A DNA stretch of 5,838 nucleotides. Source: Rhodospirillales bacterium (lineage in GTDB: Bacteria > Pseudomonadota > Alphaproteobacteria > Rhodospirillales > Casp-alpha2). This document shows, in pieces, positions 1 through 5,467 of the stretch. The translations under genes and the position numbers were made by a program. Location of the stretch: the NCBI GenBank assembly GCA_018664265.1, contig JABJOR010000101.1, positions 1 to 5,838 on the forward strand, in the 5' to 3' direction. The notes beneath the pieces were generated by a model that searched no databases, had not been told where the DNA came from, and worked only from the letters and a program-made list of their open reading frames with translations. How positions within the stretch are numbered: the first letter of the stretch is position 1; every line of letters begins with the position of its first letter.

Positions 1-2
1 CA

Positions 3-260
3 GAAGCAGGTTATGTTGGTGAAGATGTTGAAAATATTATTTTAAAATTATTACAAGCTTCAGACTATAATGTTGAAAAAGCACAAAGAGGAATAGTTTA
101 TATTGATGAGGTTGATAAAATTAGCAGAAAGTCTGAGAATCCCTCTATTACTAGAGATGTTTCTGGTGAAGGTGTTCAACAAGCATTGCTTAAAATCGTT
201 GAAGGTACTGTTGCAAACATACCCCCTAAAGGTGGTCGAAAGCATCCAAACCAAGAATTC
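3..260 (+). CDS. clpX: ATP-dependent Clp protease ATP-binding subunit ClpX (internal fragment, cut at both ends)
   Basis: ClpX is the AAA+ unfoldase that feeds substrates to the ClpP protease in the cytoplasm. The window opens inside the gene. Codons from base 3 read [12 protein letters not shown], which holds the GYVG pore-1 loop (bases 9-20). Next comes the Walker B strand [10 protein letters not shown] (from about 93; Asp-Glu at 105-110), then the [17 protein letters not shown] stretch, and then GGRKHP (231-248), which contains the RKH pore loop. These 86 codons match the middle of a protein of about 420 residues. The Walker A end lies off the left edge. After Glu-Phe at 255-260 the family continues with a sequence like LQVDTTNILF, but here the frame reads [10 protein letters not shown], which is antisense uvrC. 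The gene therefore stops at an artificial or rearranged junction. GC is about 34% by hand count, far below the rest of the window, so a different source organism (SAR11-like) is inferred. The family assignment is very secure. Confidence 0.95.
241..260. other. Chimeric junction between clpX and uvrC
   Basis: Reading rightward, ClpX is recognisable up to base 260. Reading leftward, UvrC is recognisable down to base 241 (residues GILGLDA, where the family usually goes on with Pro-Pro and the nuclease domain). The 20 bases between are thus acceptable coding sequence for both genes in opposite senses. They include an EcoRI site, GAATTC, at 255-260. Composition, strand and gene content all change here. 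A join through short shared sequence during assembly or amplification is the simplest reading. Ligation at EcoRI or a true rearrangement is possible. Confidence 0.8.
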
Positions 261-1479
261 CACTCAGGTCTTCCAATAATTTACGCTGGGTTGCACTCTC
301 AGCAAGGCGACGTTCCAGTGCTTTGCGTGCATTTGTCTCAGCAAGCAGGGCGAGTTTACGTTTATCGCCCCTGGTTGGAACCAAGACCTTTACACGTCGT
401 TCTTCGCGAAGGGACAAGGCTTCTTCCAACAAGTCCTTGTTTGGAATATCGACGTTTAACACGATGTGTTTTGGCGGTGGAGTCTTGTCATAAAACTGGG
501 CCAGGAATGCTTCCAAAACTTCACCCGCATCTTCATCACGGCCATGAGCAGGGAAATAGGCTCGGTTGCCATAATTGTTACCACTTCGAAAGAAGAACAC
601 CTGAACGCAGCTCTGGGCACCCGTATGGTGGACTGCAATAACATCACTGGCTTCCAATCCTGCCAGATTAATGTCCTGATGGGACTGGATTTGGGTTAAG
701 GCGCGAATACGGTCACGGTACTGGGCGGCCTGCTCGTATTCCATAACGTCACTGGATTTTTGCATTTTTGCGGCAAGCTGTTGCTGGATATCACTGCTAC
801 GCCCATTCAGGAAGGCTCTCGCCTGATCGACCATGTCATTATAATCTTCCTTGGCAATCCGCTCTACACAGGGCGCTGAACAGCGCTTGATCTGATACAG
901 CAGGCAAGGCCGGGTGCGTGCCTCAAAGACTGAATCCGTACATGTCCTCAGATAAAAGACTTTCTGCAAGAATGCCAGGGTTTCATTTACGGCCCAGGCT
1001 GAGGCAAACGGGCCAAAATAGTCCCCTTTGCGTTTACGGGAACCCCGATGCTTTACGATTTGTGGAAAATCATGGTCACCCGTAACCAGTATTTGCGGGA
1101 AAGTTTTATCATCGCGAAGCAGGATATTATAGCGCGGCGCATACCGCTTAATCAGATTTGCCTCAAGCAACAGTGCTTCGGCTTCCGTATGGGTGGAGAC
1201 AAACTCCATTGAGCTTGTTTGCATCACCATACGCCTGATCCTGTTAGATTGACTCGTCAGCTTTGTGTAACTGGTAACCCGCTTTTTCAAGCTTTTGGCT
1301 TTGCCAACGTAGAGGACCTGACCGTCCTCTCTCACCATACGGTAGACTCCAGGGCTATTTGGTAAGGTTTTGAGATAGGATTGAATAACCGATACACCAC
1401 CCGGTTCCGTGTTGGAATCAGAGTCCTCAGGAGAACCTGTCGTCGCCTCTGATTTTGTAGTCGGTTCAGAATCATGCAT
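241..1479 (-). CDS. uvrC: UvrABC system protein C, excinuclease subunit (N-terminal two thirds; 3' end lost at junction)
   Basis: UvrC makes the two incisions around a DNA lesion after UvrAB recognition in nucleotide excision repair. About 413 native residues remain of the usual 600 or more. Residues 1-30 are a polar, low-complexity lead. The GIY-YIG nuclease domain follows (GVYRM at 44-48, [14 protein letters not shown] at 55-68, [13 protein letters not shown] at 101-113), which makes the 3' incision. Four cysteines at 180, 192, 200 and 204 match the conserved UvrC cluster reported to bind Fe-S. The UVR motif that contacts UvrB is around 233-268. The segment up to GLDA (411-413) leads into the RNase H-like 5' nuclease, but that domain and the C-terminal helix-hairpin-helix pair are missing. 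The frame continues only four foreign codons (FDHL) to a stop at 226-228, which is antisense clpX. The start is ATG at 1477-1479; no strong Shine-Dalgarno is visible. The truncation is probably not biological. Confidence 0.95.
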
Positions 1480-1612
1480 GCTTATGCACTCATTTATTTG
1501 CTCTTAAATCGCCCTTGGCACATTCGCTCAGGAAACGTCAAGATTGTTATTCCAAAGTTTTTTTGAATCTAAGCATAAAAACCATTTATCTCTAAATTCT
1601 ATCCACCAAACC

Positions 1613-1621
1613 TGTGGATAA
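1613..1621 (-). promoter_or_regulatory. Consensus DnaA box
   Basis: The - strand reads TTATCCACA, an exact match to the canonical DnaA box. A weaker box core, TATCCAC at 1600-1606 on the + strand, lies seven bases away in opposite orientation, so the two make a 7-bp inverted repeat with a 7-nt spacer (1600-1620). The match is exact; binding is inferred. DnaA boxes also occur singly at promoters, and this one is about 135 bp upstream of uvrC. Confidence 0.6.
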
Positions 1622-1690
1622 AGTTGTGGCTAAAATAGCCTCTCAAAAAATATACTGTTTTAAATTCAACAATTGTCTCATTTGTTTAAT

Positions 1691-1704
1691 TTTTTAGCTA
1701 AAAA
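1691..1704. repeat. 14-bp perfect palindrome
   Basis: TTTTTAGCTAAAAA is identical to its own reverse complement. It overlaps the second AAACAGT copy (1702-1708). With no loop it is more like a dimer-protein site or an easily melted AT-rich stretch than an RNA hairpin. Confidence 0.5.
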
Positions 1705-1756
1705 CAGTCCTTTATCATAACCTATTGAAATCATTGAAAAATATCTTGGAGATAAT

Positions 1757-1772
1757 TTGACTAAACAGTCAA
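1757..1772. repeat. Inverted repeat with 6-bp arms and 4-bp spacer
   Basis: TTGACT and AGTCAA flank AAAC, and the whole contains the third AAACAGT copy (1763-1769). No T-run follows in either direction, so it is not a convincing intrinsic terminator. An operator-like site is the more likely reading. Confidence 0.45.
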
Positions 1773-1796
1773 CCCTCTGAAAAACAAGAAGAAAAT

Positions 1797-1866
1797 TTTA
1801 ACTAAAATATCAACGACACCTATAAATCATTCCTGTGCACAACTCTTCTACACTGTTTAACTAAAA
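1797..1866 (+). repeat. 11-bp direct repeat TTTAACTAAAA, two copies
   Basis: TTTAACTAAAA occurs at 1797-1807 and again at 1856-1866, 59 bp apart. The second copy is fused to the fourth AAACAGT site, giving ACTGTTTAACTAAAA. Both are in the AT-rich gap downstream of folB. Confidence 0.5.
1834..1842 (-). promoter_or_regulatory. DnaA-box-like site
   Basis: The - strand reads TTGTGCACA, one mismatch (third base) from the relaxed consensus TTATNCACA. It is followed by GG, as is the exact box at 1613-1621 (both continue CACAGG on the - strand). Taken alone it would be weak; it is listed because of the neighbouring sites. Confidence 0.3.
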
Positions 1867-1872
1867 AATTAT

Positions 1873-1881
1873 TTATCTACA
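1873..1881 (+). promoter_or_regulatory. DnaA-box-like site
   Basis: The + strand reads TTATCTACA, one mismatch (C to T at position 6) from TTATCCACA. It lies 36 bp before the folB stop, at the right side of the AT-rich gap. It is weak on its own and is supported only by clustering with the other boxes. Confidence 0.3.
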
Positions 1882-1916
1882 ATGAGTTGGCTGGTTTTGC
1901 TAAGATTTTGGGTATG

Positions 1917-2312
1917 CTAAACCCCATCATTACATCGGACAATTTCAACCCCGACGCTTCGTGTATCTGCAATGATATCCGGTTTTTCAATACGCACCCG
2001 GACATTGAATACTCTTGTATTTTTCAGACATAATGAGGCAATATCTTCTGCCAGCGTTTCCACCAGATTTACATGCCCTTTGGCAATTAACGCCCTGATC
2101 TGATTGGTAACCGTCTCATAACAAATTACATTTTCGTGATCGTCATTCACATCAACTGATGATGGATAAGCCATCATATCAATATTAATCAGAACCCGTT
2201 GAGGTGCCTGTTTTTCATGATCATGAATTCCAATGGAACACAATAGCTCCAGATCACGGATAAATACGTGGTCTTCATTTTTCATAATGGTTCGTTTCAT
2301 ATTATCAATCAC
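1917..2312 (-). CDS. folB: Dihydroneopterin aldolase
   Basis: FolB converts 7,8-dihydroneopterin to 6-hydroxymethyl-dihydropterin and glycolaldehyde in cytoplasmic folate synthesis. The frame gives 131 residues, close to the usual 115-130. Family features seen are VFIRDLELLCSIGIHDHE near the N-terminus (the conserved Glu at the end of the IG-x3-HE segment), LVETLAEDIA in the middle, and VRVRIEKPDIIADTRSVGVEI near the C-terminus, with the expected active-site Lys in EKP. The furthest start is GTG at 2310-2312, 4 bp after the exchanger stop. In-frame ATG codons at 2298-2300 and 2283-2285 are alternatives, and the conserved domain only begins just after the last of these. No clear Shine-Dalgarno favours one, and translational coupling to the upstream gene is likely. 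It is the last gene of the leftward cluster. The function is secure; the start is not. Confidence 0.93.
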   Translation of the reverse strand: MIDNMKRTIMKNEDHVFIRDLELLCSIGIHDHEKQAPQRVLINIDMMAYPSSVDVNDDHENVICYETVTNQIRALIAKGHVNLVETLAEDIASLCLKNTRVFNVRVRIEKPDIIADTRSVGVEIVRCNDGV

Positions 2313-2316
2313 AGTA

Positions 2317-3294
2317 TCACCATATCATGGCGAGAGATTTTTCAACACCATATCCCTGCATTGCAATGTAGGCACAATACAAGATCAGGAACGCAACTGA
2401 GGCGAGCCGTGTCAGCTTCCAACCAAGAATTAGCAGCGGTAGCATGGCAACCGTTGAAGCCAACATGACCCAAATATCAAATGTCATGATCTGTTCAACA
2501 ACAGGCAAGGGTGAGACAATGGCGACAACACCGGCAATGCCCAACACATTAAACAGATTTGAGCCAACCACATTACCAATAGCCACATCGGCATGTCCAC
2601 GAAGGGCCGCGACAACAGAAGCCGCAAGTTCCGGTAAGGATGTGCCCAATGCTACAATGGTTAATCCGATAACTTCTTCCGAGACTTCAAAGGTACGGGC
2701 AATTTGCACGGCGCCGTCAACCAAGATGTCTGCACCATAAACAATTCCGGCTAATCCGCCGAACAATGACAACAAGACAATAAGCATATTGTCAGGAAGC
2801 TCTCCGACCTCATCGACTTCTTCAACATGAAGTTCAGCGTCAGAGCCACCCTCGGTACGGACTCTGCGATATGACATGTATAAAAATGCAACAAGTGCAG
2901 AAACCAGAATAATTCCGCTTATTTGGCCGATTTCCCCACTCATACAAAAGAATGCAAACAGAACACTGCCGGCAATTAGCACAATTCCATCGCGCAACAG
3001 CGCACCTTCTTTGGATACGACAACGGACACCAGTCCGGCAGAACCGAGAATCAACAAGACATTGGCAATATTGGACCCCACAACGTTACCCAACGCCATA
3101 CCGGAAGCGCCAGCCTTGGCAGCCTGAAGGCCAACAACAAGCTCAGGAGCAGACGTTCCTATAGCTACGATTGTCATACCAATAATCAACGGTGATATGG
3201 ACAGCTTTTTTGCCAGTGCGACCGAGCCACGCACCATAAACTCTGCAGCCCCCAGCAGCAGGACAAAACCTGCTGCAACTTCAAAATACATCAT
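2317..3294 (-). CDS. Calcium/sodium antiporter, CaCA family (YrbG-like)
   Basis: This is an inner-membrane cation exchanger that probably exports Ca2+ in exchange for Na+. The 325 residues are strongly hydrophobic, with about ten membrane segments, and show the two inverted alpha-repeats that form the ion path. Alpha-1 has GMTIVAIGTSAPE (39-51) and GNVVGSNIANVL (69-80). Alpha-2 has GLTIVALGTSLPE (210-222) and GNVVGSNLFNVL (240-251). The acidic residues in both TS-x-PE motifs, which coordinate the ion, are present. A charged loop rich in Glu and Asp (about 147-168) separates the halves. Length fits the bacterial YrbG group (about 320). The ATG at 3292-3294 has AGAGG six bases upstream, inside the end of rppH, and starts 2 bp after the rppH stop. 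A second ATG follows directly. Ion specificity is inferred from family. Confidence 0.95.
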   Translation of the reverse strand: MMYFEVAAGFVLLLGAAEFMVRGSVALAKKLSISPLIIGMTIVAIGTSAPELVVGLQAAKAGASGMALGNVVGSNIANVLLILGSAGLVSVVVSKEGALLRDGIVLIAGSVLFAFFCMSGEIGQISGIILVSALVAFLYMSYRRVRTEGGSDAELHVEEVDEVGELPDNMLIVLLSLFGGLAGIVYGADILVDGAVQIARTFEVSEEVIGLTIVALGTSLPELAASVVAALRGHADVAIGNVVGSNLFNVLGIAGVVAIVSPLPVVEQIMTFDIWVMLASTVAMLPLLILGWKLTRLASVAFLILYCAYIAMQGYGVEKSLAMIW

Positions 3295-3296
3295 TA

Positions 3297-3785
3297 CTAA
3301 CCTCTGGGTTTTGCCAAGTGGGAGAATTCCGAAACAACGGATTCATATACTGCGCGTTTAAATGGGACAACCATATTGATGATTTCCTCAACAGGAACCC
3401 AACGCCATTGGGAAAATTCTACATGTTTCGTATAATTTAAATTGATTTCACTATCCTGACCCAGAAATTGATAGACAAACCATTTCTGTGACTGGCCCTT
3501 GAATTTTCTCTTCCAACCCTTCGCAACACCCTCAGGCAAATCATAGCTTATCCATTGCCTGGATTGCCCCAGCAGCTCTACGGAAGATATACCTGTTTCC
3601 TCCAGAAGTTCCCGAAGTGCAGCCGTCTCCAATTCTTCATCTTCGTCAACGCCGCCCTGTGGCAGTTGCCAGGCATGTGGGTCATCTTCATATCCAACCC
3701 GGCAACCGACAAAAACCAGCCCGTCTTTGTTAAGAACCATGACACCAACGCATGGGCGGTATCCGGCTTGTGGTTCCTCGCTCAA
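3297..3785 (-). CDS. rppH: RNA pyrophosphohydrolase (Nudix hydrolase)
   Basis: RppH removes pyrophosphate from the 5' end of triphosphorylated mRNA, opening it to RNase E decay; the family also hydrolyses dinucleoside polyphosphates. From the chosen start the protein is 162 residues, the usual size, and begins MSEEPQAGYRPCVGVMVLN, close to the family's typical N-terminus. The Nudix box lies at residues 44-66: first Gly at 44, Glu at 50, then RELLEETGI at 58-66, with the metal-binding REUxEE core intact. WQLPQGG precedes it, and a WRWVPVEEI segment near the C-terminus is also typical. The start is TTG at 3783-3785, overlapping the deacetylase stop (TTGA), with GGAGG four bases upstream. The frame stays open to 3863, but that stretch overlaps the deacetylase end and lacks family similarity. 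Start and function are well supported. Confidence 0.93.
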   Translation of the reverse strand: MSEEPQAGYRPCVGVMVLNKDGLVFVGCRVGYEDDPHAWQLPQGGVDEDEELETAALRELLEETGISSVELLGQSRQWISYDLPEGVAKGWKRKFKGQSQKWFVYQFLGQDSEINLNYTKHVEFSQWRWVPVEEIINMVVPFKRAVYESVVSEFSHLAKPRG

Positions 3786-5275
3786 TGCTCCTCCCCCCCC
3801 TGAGATGCAAAGGAGCTGACAGGTGCAAGGACTATTCCCATGGCATGCAGTGATGCAATCCACAATTGCAGGCGTTCCATAATTGCTGGCGTCATAGATG
3901 TTGTTACAATGACTGAGTTACTGCTTTTGACCAAACGTTCAGCATCTTTCATACGGGCAGTGATTGCAGAGGAGGCCATGACACTGTCCAGTCGCACTTC
4001 ACTGACGGCATGGGCAACACTCAATTCGGTTGCCACATCCGAAATCTTTGAAAGCGGGTTTTCTTTTTGGTCAATGATCATCAACCCCCTTGCTCCGAGC
4101 ATACCCAACAAATCTCTGACAGCCCCCGCATTGGCTGTAAATCTTGACCCCATAAATACCTCTACCCCGATAGACCCCTGCAGCAATTGAAGCACTTCTT
4201 CCAAAAGAATGATGTTCTCTTCTGTTGGCAGGCTAACTTTCAAAGCCAAGGGGCCATGATCCTCAATAGGAAAACGGCTTGATTCAAGGGGCAGCCCAAG
4301 CATAACCTCATGACCAGCCCTGCGTGAGCGGATCATCCATTGATCCAGATCTTCCGCATAGGGACTAAATGAGAGAGAAACTTCCGGTGGTAGTTTCCTG
4401 ATGGCAGCCAGTGTTCCAGCTTTGCTTAAACCCAATTCAGTAATGATGATCCCAACTCTTGGAATATCCGGATCAACCTCAAACGGTCTTGCGTACTCCT
4501 GCCAGGATACGCGCCCATCATCTGCGGTCCTTGGCAAAGGCAGAACCGTCTCGCCACGGAATTCCAGTAAATCCGCATTCGGGGCCTTGGATAGAGGCTC
4601 ATTCAACGATCGGTCTGGGTAGCGGCTATAAGCATTATTGGAGGCCACTTGCACCATAAGGCCACCACCTTCCATTGCGTCTTCCAGAGCCACATTCAAG
4701 CCGCCACCTGTGGAAAATGCCTGAATACCAGCCTCGGCCCGTTCAGCACTTATGGTTTCACCTTCGGTCTCGCTCAGATCGTTCAAACCACCCCCTGCAG
4801 GTGGCTGCAGCCCTCCTGAGCCTGCACTGCTTTGTGCGGCGATATCGACATGATCATCCCCGCCCATAAACAACAAGGCAGTACCACCAATCAGGGCAAG
4901 AACAAAAACACCAGCTCCAGCGTAAACACCGTAACGCGCCCATCGGTTCTCCATGATGGGAACCAACTTGGCTTTCAGGCCAGCAAAACGGCCTCCGCCT
5001 TCTTCATCTCCCTCTTCATCGTCATCACCCTCTTCATCATCAAATTCATCACCAAAATCGAGGTCTTCATCTTCCTGATTTGCAAAAGGGTCTTTTGACG
5101 TTTCCGCTTGCCCGGGTTCACCATCCGGAGGCATACCGCCCTGATCAGAGTCTGGTTGCATACCTTGGCTTTTTGGTGGTAAATCACCGAACTCATGCTC
5201 GCTGTCTATATCGGATTCAGCATCCAGCCCACCATCCGGTGGGGCGGGTGCTTCCACGGCCATGGCTTCGCGCAC
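3782..5275 (-). CDS. Divergent polysaccharide deacetylase family protein (YibQ/DUF610-like), membrane-anchored
   Basis: From the GTG at 5273-5275 the protein has 497 residues. Residues 1-95 are disordered and very acidic (runs of Asp/Glu at 68-92). One membrane helix follows at about 115-138. A Gly/Ser-rich linker reaches to about 200, and the family domain covers about 272-487. Motifs are PRVGIIITELGLS (272-284), the LP-x-VSLSFSPYA segment (295-307), GHEVMLGLPLES (321-332), GVEVFMGSRFTA (370-381) and GLMIIDQ (397-403). The topology suggests a periplasmic domain with an acidic cytoplasmic tail. Metal-site residues common in the family (Asp-Asp in the first motif, His in NHMGS) are absent, so activity on polysaccharide is doubtful. 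It sits between ctpA and rppH, the usual alphaproteobacterial order, which hints at a role in envelope maintenance. The GTG has AAGGAG (5281-5286) five bases upstream, but the frame is open and equally acidic up to 5410. Family secure, start uncertain. Confidence 0.88.
   Translation of the reverse strand: MREAMAVEAPAPPDGGLDAESDIDSEHEFGDLPPKSQGMQPDSDQGGMPPDGEPGQAETSKDPFANQEDEDLDFGDEFDDEEGDDDEEGDEEGGGRFAGLKAKLVPIMENRWARYGVYAGAGVFVLALIGGTALLFMGGDDHVDIAAQSSAGSGGLQPPAGGGLNDLSETEGETISAERAEAGIQAFSTGGGLNVALEDAMEGGGLMVQVASNNAYSRYPDRSLNEPLSKAPNADLLEFRGETVLPLPRTADDGRVSWQEYARPFEVDPDIPRVGIIITELGLSKAGTLAAIRKLPPEVSLSFSPYAEDLDQWMIRSRRAGHEVMLGLPLESSRFPIEDHGPLALKVSLPTEENIILLEEVLQLLQGSIGVEVFMGSRFTANAGAVRDLLGMLGARGLMIIDQKENPLSKISDVATELSVAHAVSEVRLDSVMASSAITARMKDAERLVKSSNSVIVTTSMTPAIMERLQLWIASLHAMGIVLAPVSSFASQGGEEH
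3788..3800 (-). promoter_or_regulatory. Strong rppH ribosome binding site within a G8 run
   Basis: On the - strand eight G residues (3793-3800) run into AGGAG, giving GGAGG four bases before the TTG start of rppH. This decides the non-ATG start. The same bases are the last codons of the deacetylase (Gly-Gly-Glu-Glu-His-stop). Confidence 0.75.
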
Positions 5276-5395
5276 ATCAGCTCCTTCGATGTCTTCATCC
5301 GATTCATCGAAGTCATCGAAGTCAAAGTCTTCATCAAATTCATCGTCTTCTTCGTCGTCTTTTTTCTTACGACTGAATAAATCCTTGAGACCGAT
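5276..5395 (-). other. Likely N-terminal coding extension of the deacetylase, with ATC as possible start
   Basis: The deacetylase frame stays open upstream of the GTG to a TAA at 5411-5413. It encodes (M)GLKDLFSRKKKDDEEDDEF and then more Asp/Glu/Phe residues, the same acidic style as the accepted N-terminus. There is no ATG, GTG or TTG in this stretch. A GGAGG at 5405-5409 lies nine bases before an ATC at 5393-5395, which would give a 537-residue protein starting MGLKDLFSRKKK. Either a rare non-canonical start is used, or one base is misread (ATG to ATC), or the stretch is untranslated leader and GTG is used. Confidence 0.5.
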
Positions 5396-5467
5396 GAGCC
5401 AATACCTCCATTATTTCAAAACCAAATCCAGACGAGTCATTGCAATTAACAATGCTCCGTTACCATT

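Larger units (their letters stand above)
1654..1858. repeat. Four copies of the heptamer AAACAGT
   Basis: AAACAGT occurs at 1654-1660 (- strand), 1702-1708 (+), 1763-1769 (+) and 1852-1858 (- strand). Counting both strands, far less than one copy would be expected by chance in 437 bp, even allowing for AT-richness. Centre spacings are 48, 61 and 89 bp, so they are not a regular iteron array. Preceding bases are also similar in three copies (CTAAAAACAGT, CTAAACAGT, GTTAAACAGT). The layout suggests binding sites for an unknown protein. Confidence 0.6.
1480..1916. other. AT-rich non-coding region with DnaA-box-like sites and repeats (candidate origin or control region)
   Basis: This 437-bp gap lies between the end of folB and the start of uvrC, both transcribed leftward. 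No convincing ORF is seen on either strand. Sampled 60-base blocks in 1741-1860 are about 28-33% GC, against about 50% in the flanking genes. It carries one consensus DnaA box and three weaker ones, four AAACAGT heptamers, an 11-bp direct repeat and two palindromes, each listed separately. It should contain the uvrC promoter, but no convincing -35/-10 pair could be picked. No hairpin followed by a T-run was found after folB. The mix of AT-richness, DnaA boxes and repeated motifs is what a replication origin looks like. However, the neighbours are not the hemE-type genes often found beside alphaproteobacterial oriC, so this remains a suggestion. Confidence 0.4.

Noticed and set aside
226..240. 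The last four codons and stop of the truncated uvrC frame
   Set aside because: They are antisense clpX. The natural UvrC would continue into the RNase H-like domain, so the stop is not a real terminus.
186..641. A 151-residue + strand frame starting inside clpX and running through antisense uvrC
   Set aside because: The first 25 codons are ClpX and the rest is the non-coding strand of uvrC. It is a product of the junction, not a gene.
1480..1560. TTGACG on the - strand upstream of uvrC as a -35 element
   Set aside because: No acceptable -10 hexamer is found 16-18 bases further on.
1600..1620. TATCCAC/GTGGATA inverted repeat as a transcription terminator
   Set aside because: The stem is only 7 bp and no T-run follows on either strand. 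Two opposed DnaA box cores explain it better.
2444..3164. Several + strand frames opposite the exchanger gene
   Set aside because: They are antisense to a gene with intact alpha-repeats and show no recognisable domain.
3786..3863. Upstream extension of rppH to the first possible start in frame
   Set aside because: It overlaps the deacetylase reading frame, has no similarity to RppH N-termini, and the TTG at 3785 has a strong Shine-Dalgarno and the expected SEEP-x-YRP beginning.
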